DNA from: Candidatus Roizmanbacteria bacterium CG_4_9_14_0_8_um_filter_34_12
Lineage (GTDB): Bacteria; Patescibacteriota; Microgenomatia; UBA1406; GWC2-37-13
NCBI GenBank assembly: GCA_002789465.1
Contig: PFTH01000135.1
Coordinates: forward strand, 1-5,851
DNA: 5,851 bases
Direction of reading: 5' to 3'
In this document: positions 1-5,851 of the stretch, in pieces
How positions within the stretch are numbered: the stretch's first letter is position 1
How the letters are laid out: every line of letters begins with the position of its first letter
The notes under the pieces: model-generated
What the model saw: only the letters and a program-made list of their open reading frames with translations
The model's database searches: none
What the model was told of the DNA's origin: nothing
Position numbers and translations under genes: made by a program

Positions 1-1
1 A

Positions 2-61
2 AACTCATGTATAAAAAAAATGCCGGGACAATTAAAAAAAGCAGAAAAGGATGTTTTTTGA
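2..61 (+). CDS. Possible 3' end of an upstream gene (partial, weak)
   Basis: The frame starting at base 2 is open from the window edge to a TGA at 59-61 and would end in the residues KKMPGQLKKAEKDVF, a plausible lysine-rich cytoplasmic tail. The frame starting at base 1 is also open, up to a TAA at 64-66, so the choice is not certain. The third plus-strand frame is closed by a TAA at 12-14 and more stops. No function can be given from so short a piece. If it is real, the upstream gene runs the same way as the GT2 gene, and its stop codon overlaps the promoter of that gene. It may equally be non-coding. Confidence 0.25.
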   Translation, partial: NSCIKKMPGQLKKAEKDVF

Positions 62-67
62 TATAAT
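59..67 (+). promoter_or_regulatory. Extended -10 promoter element for the GT2 gene
   Basis: TG-A-TATAAT is a perfect extended -10 (TG at 59-60, TATAAT at 62-67). No -35 is recognisable at 16-18 bp spacing, where the sequence is A-rich, which is typical of promoters that rely on the TG extension. Seven bases (68-74) separate the hexamer from the ATG at 75, so transcription would start at or next to the A of that ATG, giving a leaderless mRNA. The element lies inside the reading frame that would be used from the ATG at 51, which argues against that earlier start. Such matches are fairly easy to find by chance in AT-rich DNA. The position relative to the ATG is the main support. Confidence 0.5.
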
Positions 68-74
68 CAAACAC

Positions 75-941
75 ATGTCTCATAGATTGGCAATAATTAC
101 CGTTGTGTACCAAAATTACATTATACTGGATGACTTCTTTGATAGTCTTTGCAAAAACGCTGATGTTGACTTTCAACTTTATATTATTGATTTATCAGAA
201 CAAAAAAAATCGATTATTCCTCCTTCTCAATTAAAAGTTCAGATGATTACTGGTGAAAATAAGGGCTATGCACACGGAGTTAATTTAGGAATAAAAAAAG
301 CAATGCAGGATGGAATAAATCACTTTTGTATTGTTAACAGTGATATTATTTTCTCTGCAAATTTTGTCCAAAACGTAAAACAATCATTGAGCGATAATCC
401 TCACTCAATTATTGGTGGAAAAATCTATTACGCACCCGGATATGAATATCACAAGACTCGCTATCAAAAGATTAACTTAGGAAAAGTTATATGGTATGCC
501 GGAGGAAAAGTTGATTGGAAAAACGCCCTCACTCCTCATCGTGGCGTTGATGAAGTTGACAAACAGCAATTTGATAAAAAAGGAGAGACAGAGTTTGTTA
601 ATGGTTGTCTTATGTGTTTTGATAAATCAGTGGTTGAAAAAGTTGGTTTATGGAATGAAAACTACTTTCTTTATTTCGAAGACTCTGACTATTGCGAACG
701 CTCAAAACGAAAAAAAATAAAATTATTTTACGATCCGTCAGTTGTCATCTGGCATAAAAATTCACAGTCAACTGATGGCTCCGGCTCAAAACTTCATCAA
801 CAATATCAACGAAAAAATCAATTAATTTTTGGGTTAAAATATGCGCCTTTGAAAACTAAGTTACACTTAATCTACAATTATTGTAGATTTATTATCGATA
901 ACCGAAAACTTCAACTTTCCCAGGAACCTCATAAATCGTAA
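75..941 (+). CDS. GT2-family glycosyltransferase, rhamnosyltransferase-like
   Basis: Probable inverting GT-A fold transferase that moves a sugar from a nucleotide donor to a growing glycan on the cytoplasmic face. Residue numbers count from the ATG at 51, which gives 296 aa. The first strand is RLAIITVVYQN (12-22), a conserved Asp sits in YIIDLSE (44-50), GENKGY is at 68-73, and the metal-binding region is IVNSDI (94-99), where the family usually has NPD or DxD. A WYAGG motif is at 148-152, FVNGCLM at 182-188, GLWNENYFLYFEDSDYCER at 199-217 with the probable catalytic acidic pair E210/D211, and WHK at 234-236. This order is typical of WbbL-like rhamnosyltransferases, though the donor sugar is inferred only from that. 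No membrane segment is evident. I chose ATG 75 (288 aa) because it follows a -10 element and directly precedes the fold. ATG 51 abuts AAAAGG with no spacer. The last 50 bp overlap the opposing gene. Confidence 0.9.
   Translation: MSHRLAIITVVYQNYIILDDFFDSLCKNADVDFQLYIIDLSEQKKSIIPPSQLKVQMITGENKGYAHGVNLGIKKAMQDGINHFCIVNSDIIFSANFVQNVKQSLSDNPHSIIGGKIYYAPGYEYHKTRYQKINLGKVIWYAGGKVDWKNALTPHRGVDEVDKQQFDKKGETEFVNGCLMCFDKSVVEKVGLWNENYFLYFEDSDYCERSKRKKIKLFYDPSVVIWHKNSQSTDGSGSKLHQQYQRKNQLIFGLKYAPLKTKLHLIYNYCRFIIDNRKLQLSQEPHKS
869..889. repeat. Perfect 9-bp inverted repeat (hairpin) at the convergent gene ends
   Basis: AATCTACAA (869-877) and TTGTAGATT (881-889) are exact reverse complements around the 3-base loop TTA. 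The hairpin lies inside the 3' part of the GT2 gene, in codons for LIYNYCRF, and begins 3 bp beyond the TAA stop (894-892) of the last minus-strand gene. That position would suit a transcription end signal for the minus-strand operon. However, the stem has only two G-C pairs, and no clear U-run follows on either strand, so an intrinsic terminator is not established. It may instead protect mRNA 3' ends or be a chance palindrome. Confidence 0.5.
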
Positions 942-2802
942 ATATCTCATCAAAACTTATTTTATTTTCTTCCGGAGGAAACAGATCTCCTCTCTTTAAT
1001 ATTCCATCCATATAAAACTTTTGTTTACAAACTAAATCATAACAAATGATATACGTTAATCCCCTATCTCTTACCTGAAGGTTATGATCTTTCTTTAATA
1101 AGTATGAGATTCCGGAAATGTTCTGTTCTTTTGGAAAAACTTTAATGCTAATTAGGTTTGTTTTATCATATTCTTTTTTGTTTTGGATTTTATTATATTC
1201 CCAGGTATGTTTATGTTCATCGATTGCGTCTGCTATCGCCTTTTGATAATATAACGTCTTAATTCCAAAATCTGTGGAAAAATAATGAAACAAACCCACA
1301 GATGCGGTTAAAAATATTATAAAAAATACTCCAAATTGTAACACTGGGTTTATTCTATAAGAAGTTATAAATCTCGGCTTTTTATAACTTACAACTATCA
1401 AAAATATTTCTACGCAAATAATTATTGGAAAAATAACAACATACTCAACAGAAAACAAACGGGTATGAACAAGAAAATAATCTAAAGAAATTAGCAATAT
1501 TGATATACCAATTTTTAAAATAAAAGGAATTCTTCGAATACACAAGAATAATCCAATGGATATAATGAATAAAACTGGGACGATATAAATTGTTAATTTT
1601 ATATCTGATAAAAGTAATTGCTGTATTTGTAATGAACTAAAAGGAACTGTTTTTAAAAGCATAAACAAATGACTAATTGCTGCAAGTAGGATTATTAATC
1701 CATAAGCGACTAATTTATTAAACTCTGATGATTTCTTAAAGATGTAATATTTAACAAATAAAAACCATGCGTTGAGCATAAAAAAAACAAGCAGAATAAT
1801 ATTTTTCTCGATAAGCTGATCTTCAATATTCATAACACCAAAATGAATAAAAGAAATATTACTTATCAATAAACCAAAGAAAAATATAGAAAAATCAAGA
1901 ATTATTTTAGTAAAAAATGGCAAAAAGGCAAAAATGGATAAAAAATACCATGGATGAATTTCTCTTGTAAATGAAAGATAGAATAAAGGACCAATAAAAG
2001 ATAAAAACACAAGATTATTTAATTTCGTATTTTTTGTTTGAACAAAAACAAGAGGAAAAGTAATATATTTTATTCCCGCAGAGAAAATCAAAATTAGCCT
2101 TGAAAATAAAGTATTGTAATTGTCTAAAAGCAAACAAACACCAACAACAGCCAAACTAAGCCCAATTAGATCGTTATGACTATTAACTAAACCTTCCATC
2201 AAAATTAACGGTTGAGTGGCGAAAATCATTGCCCAATGTTTATTTTTTTTGTTAAGGAAAAAGATTGCTAACCAATAACTGCTTATAAATAAGAGCTTAA
2301 ATAAAAAATAATTTAAAATAAATTTTCCCATAGCCAGAAAAGAGGGAATTAAGGTGAATAAAATAAAAGTTGGGCCATATGGATAAGTTCTATGAGTCCA
2401 GTGCATAAACCGAAGCCATGGATCACCTCTGAAATGTTCCGGTGTTAAAAAATACGGATTTTGATGATATGTGGTAACTATTTTTGCATCAAAGATATAA
2501 TTAAATAAATCATGAGATAAGGCTGGGTACGCGAAAAGTAAAATTGATCCAACAATAAAACCAACTAATAAAGGATTCGTTTTCTTACCATACTTATAAA
2601 AATACCAATAAAAAGCAAATAGCCCGATGATAATACCAATATAAACATATACATTTGTCTGTCGATTAAAATATCCAAGTTGGATTATCCACTGTCTGAA
2701 AACTTCCCAATAATGATTGTTAAATAACGTGAGGTTAATATCAATTAAGCCATATGACCAAACCGTAATCCCAATTAAAAATAAACCATAAAGAAAAATC
2801 AT
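892..2802 (-). CDS. Polytopic GT-C glycosyltransferase, MptB/GT87-like
   Basis: Large membrane protein with about 15 hydrophobic segments, followed by a soluble C-terminal part of roughly 130 residues (about 513-643) that probably faces outward. Residue numbers count from the TTG at 2823. Motifs fit lipid-phosphate-sugar dependent mannosyltransferases of the MptA/MptB and GT87 type. These are SHD at 103-105 (D105 is the candidate catalytic Asp in the first outer loop), QNPY at 121-124, YPYGP at 147-151, EGLVNSHNDLIGL at 210-222 and REIHPWYFL at 287-295. Family members transfer a sugar, usually mannose, from a polyprenyl-phosphate carrier to a glycan. The sugar here is unknown. ATG 2802 (636 aa) begins 4 bp after the stop of the preceding gene. 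TTG 2823 would add seven residues and overlap that gene by 17 bp. Neither start has a visible Shine-Dalgarno site, which suggests coupling. It is the last gene of the three-gene operon, and its 3' end overlaps the GT2 gene. Confidence 0.85.
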   Translation of the reverse strand: MIFLYGLFLIGITVWSYGLIDINLTLFNNHYWEVFRQWIIQLGYFNRQTNVYVYIGIIIGLFAFYWYFYKYGKKTNPLLVGFIVGSILLFAYPALSHDLFNYIFDAKIVTTYHQNPYFLTPEHFRGDPWLRFMHWTHRTYPYGPTFILFTLIPSFLAMGKFILNYFLFKLLFISSYWLAIFFLNKKNKHWAMIFATQPLILMEGLVNSHNDLIGLSLAVVGVCLLLDNYNTLFSRLILIFSAGIKYITFPLVFVQTKNTKLNNLVFLSFIGPLFYLSFTREIHPWYFLSIFAFLPFFTKIILDFSIFFFGLLISNISFIHFGVMNIEDQLIEKNIILLVFFMLNAWFLFVKYYIFKKSSEFNKLVAYGLIILLAAISHLFMLLKTVPFSSLQIQQLLLSDIKLTIYIVPVLFIISIGLFLCIRRIPFILKIGISILLISLDYFLVHTRLFSVEYVVIFPIIICVEIFLIVVSYKKPRFITSYRINPVLQFGVFFIIFLTASVGLFHYFSTDFGIKTLYYQKAIADAIDEHKHTWEYNKIQNKKEYDKTNLISIKVFPKEQNISGISYLLKKDHNLQVRDRGLTYIICYDLVCKQKFYMDGILKRGDLFPPEENKISFDEIFTIYEVPGKVEVFGYR

Positions 2803-2806
2803 AGTT

Positions 2807-4258
2807 TTATGGTCGACTGACAATTGAGAAAGAGTTGTTTTTATCTAATACTTTATATGGAATATTATTTACTTTTAAACTATCTGGTGCCCAATATCGA
2901 GTGATGACGACAAAATCTTTTTCGTCTGACTGAAACAATTTTAATAAACTGCGTTTTTCATCGGGAAGATCGATAATCGTTCTTATATTATCGCCTGAAT
3001 AAAACACCGCAATGGGAAGATAGTCATCATCAAGATAACGTGTTTGTTTATACTTTGAGATTGTTTTTGAAATCGCAACATCGTCGGGAATATATTTTGA
3101 TCCGGGGATAACTTCATTATAGAAAATTTTAATTTGAATATAGGAGATAAATGAAAAGAAAAAGATGAAAATAATATTTATTAATGTCTTATTAAAATTT
3201 AACTTCGTAATTTTTTTAACTAAAAAGAGGCTAAAGATGCCCAATTTATAAACTCCGAAACTACTGATAAAAACCATTGGCAAATATACTGGTATTAAGT
3301 GCCAAAGGTGGGTTTTTTCTGAAGTCAAGAATGGGTAAAGTACAAATAAATTCCAAAGAAGTATAGTTGCTACGGGTTTTTTTAGAAATGCAAGAGAGAC
3401 GAGTAAAAATGACCCACCTAATAACCAAAAATAGTACCATTTTCTCACCCCCATATGTAAATAAAAAAGGGGCTGCTCAGCTTTTAAATGCAAATAAGAA
3501 TCAAGGGTTTTTTTATTTCGCATTCCGGTAATGATGAAATGTTCTTCGATAAATAACGGATTTCTTGCAATATTTGCATGATACCACGGATAAACAACAA
3601 CGAAAAAACCCGCTATTGCTAAAATTAAATACAATATATTTTTACGGATTTTAGTAAGCTGATGAAAATTAATAAATATAATTAATGGTAAGGCTGAAAG
3701 GCCAACGAGAGTTTTTGACATCATCAAACAGCCGAAAGCAATACCGACTAATGGAAAAAGATAAAATTTCTTACTAGAATATAAAGACAAAAATACAGTC
3801 AATATATAAAAAAATACAAAAATCGCATCAAGATTGCCAGATCGAACCCTAATTAGATACCAAACTGAGGTCCCAAGCATTAAAGCTGCCACATATCCAA
3901 TAGTTTCATTTTTAAACAATTTTATCCCGGTAAAATAGACTAATATAATGGTAAATATACTTAATAAAACGGAAGGTAATCGCGTTGTAAACTCATTAAT
4001 ACCGAATAATTTATACGATGTTGCCATAAGCCAAAAACCCATTGGTGGATGGTCATAGTAGGGACGGCCATTCCAAGTCATATTGATAAAATCACCTGAC
4101 TTAACCATATTGCGCGAGATACTTCCATACCAAGCCTCATCCCAACTTGTTAAAGTTTGATAATCTAAGCGATAAAAAAAGAAGAAACCAAAAAGAACAA
4201 GAAGAATTATTAATAAAAGATGATTTTTAGTAAAACCAATCAACTTTTTTATTACCAT
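2807..4258 (-). CDS. Polytopic GT-C glycosyltransferase, ArnT/PMT-like (GT39/GT83 type)
   Basis: This 483-residue integral membrane protein closely follows the ArnT/protein-mannosyltransferase plan. A first membrane helix (about 12-29) is followed by a large outer loop with SWDEAWYGSISRNM (38-51), where D40/E41 form the likely catalytic acidic site. Then come GDF (55-57), NGRPYYDHPPMGFWL (63-77) and GINEFTTRLPS (86-96), all hallmarks of the family. A second acidic motif, RSGNLDA, is at 139-145, KTLVG at 182-186, and SEKTHLWHLIPVYLP at 313-327 near the end of the membrane domain of about 12 helices. Residues from about 383 form a soluble C-terminal domain. Family members use undecaprenyl- or dolichyl-phosphate sugars to modify lipids or proteins outside the membrane. 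The acceptor here is unknown. ATG 4258 shares its A with the TAA of the preceding gene (TAATG), a classic coupling junction, and no Shine-Dalgarno site is visible. ArnT itself is about 550 aa, so this member is somewhat shorter. Confidence 0.9.
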   Translation of the reverse strand: MVIKKLIGFTKNHLLLIILLVLFGFFFFYRLDYQTLTSWDEAWYGSISRNMVKSGDFINMTWNGRPYYDHPPMGFWLMATSYKLFGINEFTTRLPSVLLSIFTIILVYFTGIKLFKNETIGYVAALMLGTSVWYLIRVRSGNLDAIFVFFYILTVFLSLYSSKKFYLFPLVGIAFGCLMMSKTLVGLSALPLIIFINFHQLTKIRKNILYLILAIAGFFVVVYPWYHANIARNPLFIEEHFIITGMRNKKTLDSYLHLKAEQPLFYLHMGVRKWYYFWLLGGSFLLVSLAFLKKPVATILLWNLFVLYPFLTSEKTHLWHLIPVYLPMVFISSFGVYKLGIFSLFLVKKITKLNFNKTLINIIFIFFFSFISYIQIKIFYNEVIPGSKYIPDDVAISKTISKYKQTRYLDDDYLPIAVFYSGDNIRTIIDLPDEKRSLLKLFQSDEKDFVVITRYWAPDSLKVNNIPYKVLDKNNSFSIVSRP

Positions 4259-5817
4259 TAGCGGAAAATTAATGTATGAATTAAATTCTCATCTGAGGGA
4301 ATATTTAAGTCGTCACCACTCAATTCATATTTCTCAATTCTAAAACCGGATTTATAACGCCAAACCTGCACTGGCTTTGCTTTAATTTTGACTTTTTCTG
4401 CCTTCCACCAATCATCCGAAATCGTTGGATTTCCGCTTGGAGATATTAATAAATAGGTAATTTTTTTCTTTGTGTATGGAAAAGCAATTTTGTTTTTAAA
4501 TTGTTGCTGCGTGAAGTTCATGGCATAACGATTAGAATAACCAAACTGATCATCAGTAAAAATATAATATCCAAATTCTTTTCCTGCATCCTCATAGATA
4601 CGCTTTGCTCCAAGATAATTAAACTTCCACGATCCTCCATCTCCACCAAAATAACTTTCTGGTTTAAAAAAGCCCAGATAATCATATCGTATGTTATAAA
4701 AACTAAAGATTATGAAAATTATAATAAATAAACGTTTGTCAATAAAATCATAAGTTGAGGCTAAAGTTAGGGCAACTAAACCAAGAAAGGGCCAATAATA
4801 ATAGCCCCACATCATTCCACGATATCCAATTGTCATTATCCAATAACCAAAATAAAAATATAAGATTAAAAGGAGAAAAAGACGCTTATTGTAAAGTTTT
4901 TTATTCTTGAAAGAAACAACTAGACTATAAAAAAGTGGGATAACTAACAAATACAACATCCAATTATTATTTTTTGTTACAAATCCAACTCCATCAGTAT
5001 AGGTGGAACGAATTCTCGTTCTAATAATATCATCAAGTTTTTTATCAACTTTACCGGTATTTTCTTTTCCGGTAGTATAATTCATTACTGATTTTGTCTG
5101 AAGAAACTGATGTTTTAAATCAAATAAAATAAAAGTTGAAAGAGGAATTAGAATAATAAGTAAGGACAGAATGTGAACAAATTTACGATTTTTAATAATT
5201 AAAAATAAAACTAGAGGAATAAAAAGAACTAAAATCGGGACTGCAAAAGCCATCTGAAACTGAATCATTAAACCTAGAACTAAAACTGTCCAAAGCAAAT
5301 ATTTATTCTTTTGGCTAAGCCAATATTGATAAAAAGTATAAATAAAAAGCGGGGCAAGAATTACTGCGCCAACTGGATTGAAAAAACTAGAAACTGAGAA
5401 AGCCAAACCAACCCCAGTCAAAGCTGCACCAATATAACCAACTTCCGGTGAAAAAACTTTTTTTCCAACAAAATAAACTGCATAACAACTCAAAACAAAG
5501 AGAACAACCCAAAACCACCCAACTACAGCGGGATTACCAGCTCCTATGATAAAAGCCGGAAGATTAAGATATGTCCACGCAGGACCGTGAAAAACACCCG
5601 GGATACCCCCAGAACGAGGTCCAATTAAAGTAATTGGCTTATACTTGACAACATCTTCCAAAAGTAGAAAGTCACGAGCGATATCAGTATGAAAAATAAT
5701 ATCTCCATGAAGAGCGAACCAAGAAGCAAAAAATAGGCTAATTAAAAAAACAATTAAGGATAAAATTTTAACAATTAGGTTTATTGAAAGAATATTATTT
5801 TCTTTATTTTTGACCAT
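4258..5817 (-). CDS. Polytopic GT-C-type membrane glycosyltransferase (distant family)
   Basis: This 519-residue protein has about 11 hydrophobic segments and a soluble C-terminal region from about 378. A helix at 15-37 is followed by an outer loop with HTDIARDF (43-50), where D45 and D49 are candidate catalytic residues. GPRSG (66-70) and FHGPAWTYLNLP (76-87) follow. The order of helix, Asp-containing loop and GP-type motif matches the GT-C superfamily. FFNP is at 145-148, IQFQMAF at 185-191 and LFDLKHQF at 231-238. I have the impression that proteins with this D-I-A-R-D plus hGP pattern recur in Microgenomates genomes, but I cannot name a characterised member. Sugar and acceptor are unknown. 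It is the first gene of the minus-strand operon and is coupled to the next by TAATG. A weak GTGAG (5828-5824) lies six bases before ATG 5817. The C-terminal domain, with FGGDGGSWKFNYLG (390-403), is aromatic-rich and may bind glycan; that is speculation. Confidence 0.8.
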   Translation of the reverse strand: MVKNKENNILSINLIVKILSLIVFLISLFFASWFALHGDIIFHTDIARDFLLLEDVVKYKPITLIGPRSGGIPGVFHGPAWTYLNLPAFIIGAGNPAVVGWFWVVLFVLSCYAVYFVGKKVFSPEVGYIGAALTGVGLAFSVSSFFNPVGAVILAPLFIYTFYQYWLSQKNKYLLWTVLVLGLMIQFQMAFAVPILVLFIPLVLFLIIKNRKFVHILSLLIILIPLSTFILFDLKHQFLQTKSVMNYTTGKENTGKVDKKLDDIIRTRIRSTYTDGVGFVTKNNNWMLYLLVIPLFYSLVVSFKNKKLYNKRLFLLLILYFYFGYWIMTIGYRGMMWGYYYWPFLGLVALTLASTYDFIDKRLFIIIFIIFSFYNIRYDYLGFFKPESYFGGDGGSWKFNYLGAKRIYEDAGKEFGYYIFTDDQFGYSNRYAMNFTQQQFKNKIAFPYTKKKITYLLISPSGNPTISDDWWKAEKVKIKAKPVQVWRYKSGFRIEKYELSGDDLNIPSDENLIHTLIFR

Positions 5818-5839
5818 ATTATTCTCACTATGATAGAAT
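5810..5839 (+). promoter_or_regulatory. Plus-strand promoter for a divergent gene beyond the right edge
   Basis: TTGACC (5810-5815) matches the -35 consensus at five of six positions. After 18 bp comes an extended -10, TG-A-TAGAAT (TG at 5831-5832, hexamer 5834-5839), with five of six matches. Start of transcription is expected near 5845-5847. An ATG lies at 5844-5846, but the window ends at 5851, so whether it is the start codon of the divergent gene cannot be told. The -35 lies over the first codons of the minus-strand operon, so the promoters of the two directions overlap. It is the best -35/-10 pair I see in the window. Confidence 0.55.
5830..5835 (-). promoter_or_regulatory. Candidate -10 element for the three-gene minus-strand operon
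   Basis: On the minus strand TATCAT (5835-5830) matches TATAAT at five of six positions. It lies 12 bases before the ATG at 5817, so the 5' leader would be only about five bases. The matching -35 would fall beyond the window edge and cannot be seen, and no TG extension is present. The element shares bases with the plus-strand -10 at 5834-5839. If the leader is this short, the GTGAG at 5828-5824 would not be a ribosome binding site, because it would lie upstream of the transcription start. Confidence 0.3.
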
Positions 5840-5851
5840 ATTTATGTGCAA

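Noticed and set aside
1..8. Minus-strand ATG at 8-6 as the start of a gene running off the left edge
   Set aside because: Fewer than three codons are visible and there is no ribosome site, so it cannot be supported.
496..720. 74-codon plus-strand frame within the GT2 gene
   Set aside because: It lies wholly inside a well-supported GT2 gene in another frame, its product is low in complexity and resembles nothing, and the GT2 frame has all the family motifs over the same bases.
974..1000. Possible terminator of the GT2 gene: GAGGA (975-979) and TCCTC (988-992) followed by CTTTAAT
   Set aside because: The stem is only five pairs with an eight-base loop, the T-tract is short, and it lies in coding sequence of the opposing gene. 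It is too weak to call.
4685..4696. TGTTATAAA, another extended -10 look-alike on the plus strand
   Set aside because: It is antisense inside a gene with no start codon or open frame that it would serve. It shows how often such matches arise in AT-rich DNA.
4501..4731. 76-codon plus-strand frame antisense to the first operon gene
   Set aside because: It lies antisense within a clear membrane-protein gene. The Ile/Lys/Ser-rich product is what AT-rich antisense reading gives, and no promoter or ribosome site stands out.
5052..5074. TACCGG / CCGGTA inverted repeat
   Set aside because: It sits in codons for the repeated tripeptide TGK (TGKENTGK). The match is explained by similar codons, and nothing suggests a regulatory role inside the gene.
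5820..5840. TATTCT / AGAATA inverted repeat upstream of the operon
   Set aside because: Six A/T-rich pairs with a nine-base loop are expected by chance here, and the bases are better explained as the overlapping -10 elements.

Overview
The window is strongly AT-rich and very tightly packed. It holds four complete genes, and all four products look like sugar-transfer enzymes. One cytoplasmic-type GT2 glycosyltransferase lies on the plus strand (75-941). Three large polytopic membrane proteins with GT-C (lipid-phosphate-sugar dependent) features lie head-to-tail on the minus strand (892-5817). No rRNA, tRNA, mobile element or CRISPR array is visible. The style of the genes suggests a small-genome bacterium of the candidate phyla radiation, perhaps a Microgenomates-like member of Patescibacteria: AT-rich coding, almost no intergenic space, few recognisable Shine-Dalgarno sites, and GT-C protein types common in those genomes. 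That placement is inference from style and has no phylogenetic test behind it. All four genes end in TAA and none has an in-frame TGA, so nothing points to the TGA-to-glycine code of Gracilibacteria/Absconditabacteria.

Layout from left to right: bases 1-61 may be the tail of an upstream plus-strand gene. An extended -10 element at 59-67 sits seven bases before an ATG at 75 and probably drives the GT2 gene as a leaderless message. The GT2 gene converges on the minus-strand operon and overlaps it tail-to-tail by 50 bp (892-941). A perfect 9-bp hairpin (869-889) lies just beyond the operon's last stop codon. The minus-strand operon is read from right to left: a GT-C protein with an HTDIARD motif (4258-5817), an ArnT/PMT-like GT-C protein (2807-4258), and a MptB/GT87-like GT-C protein (892-2802). 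The first two genes share one base in a TAATG junction, and the second and third are 4 bp apart, so the three are probably co-transcribed and translationally coupled. At the right edge, the start of the operon contains a good plus-strand promoter (TTGACC, 18 bp, extended -10 TGATAGAAT). It probably drives a divergent gene beyond the window.

The likely joint role is assembly of a cell-surface glycan or glycosylation of lipids or proteins. The GT2 enzyme would add a sugar from a nucleotide donor on the cytoplasmic face. The three GT-C enzymes would transfer sugars from polyprenyl-phosphate carriers on the outer face. Donor sugars and acceptors cannot be read from the sequence. I see no convincing evidence of a wholly new system. 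The most unusual points are the three dissimilar GT-C enzymes in one operon, the likely leaderless GT2 promoter, the convergent overlap with its hairpin, and the back-to-back promoter signals at the right edge.
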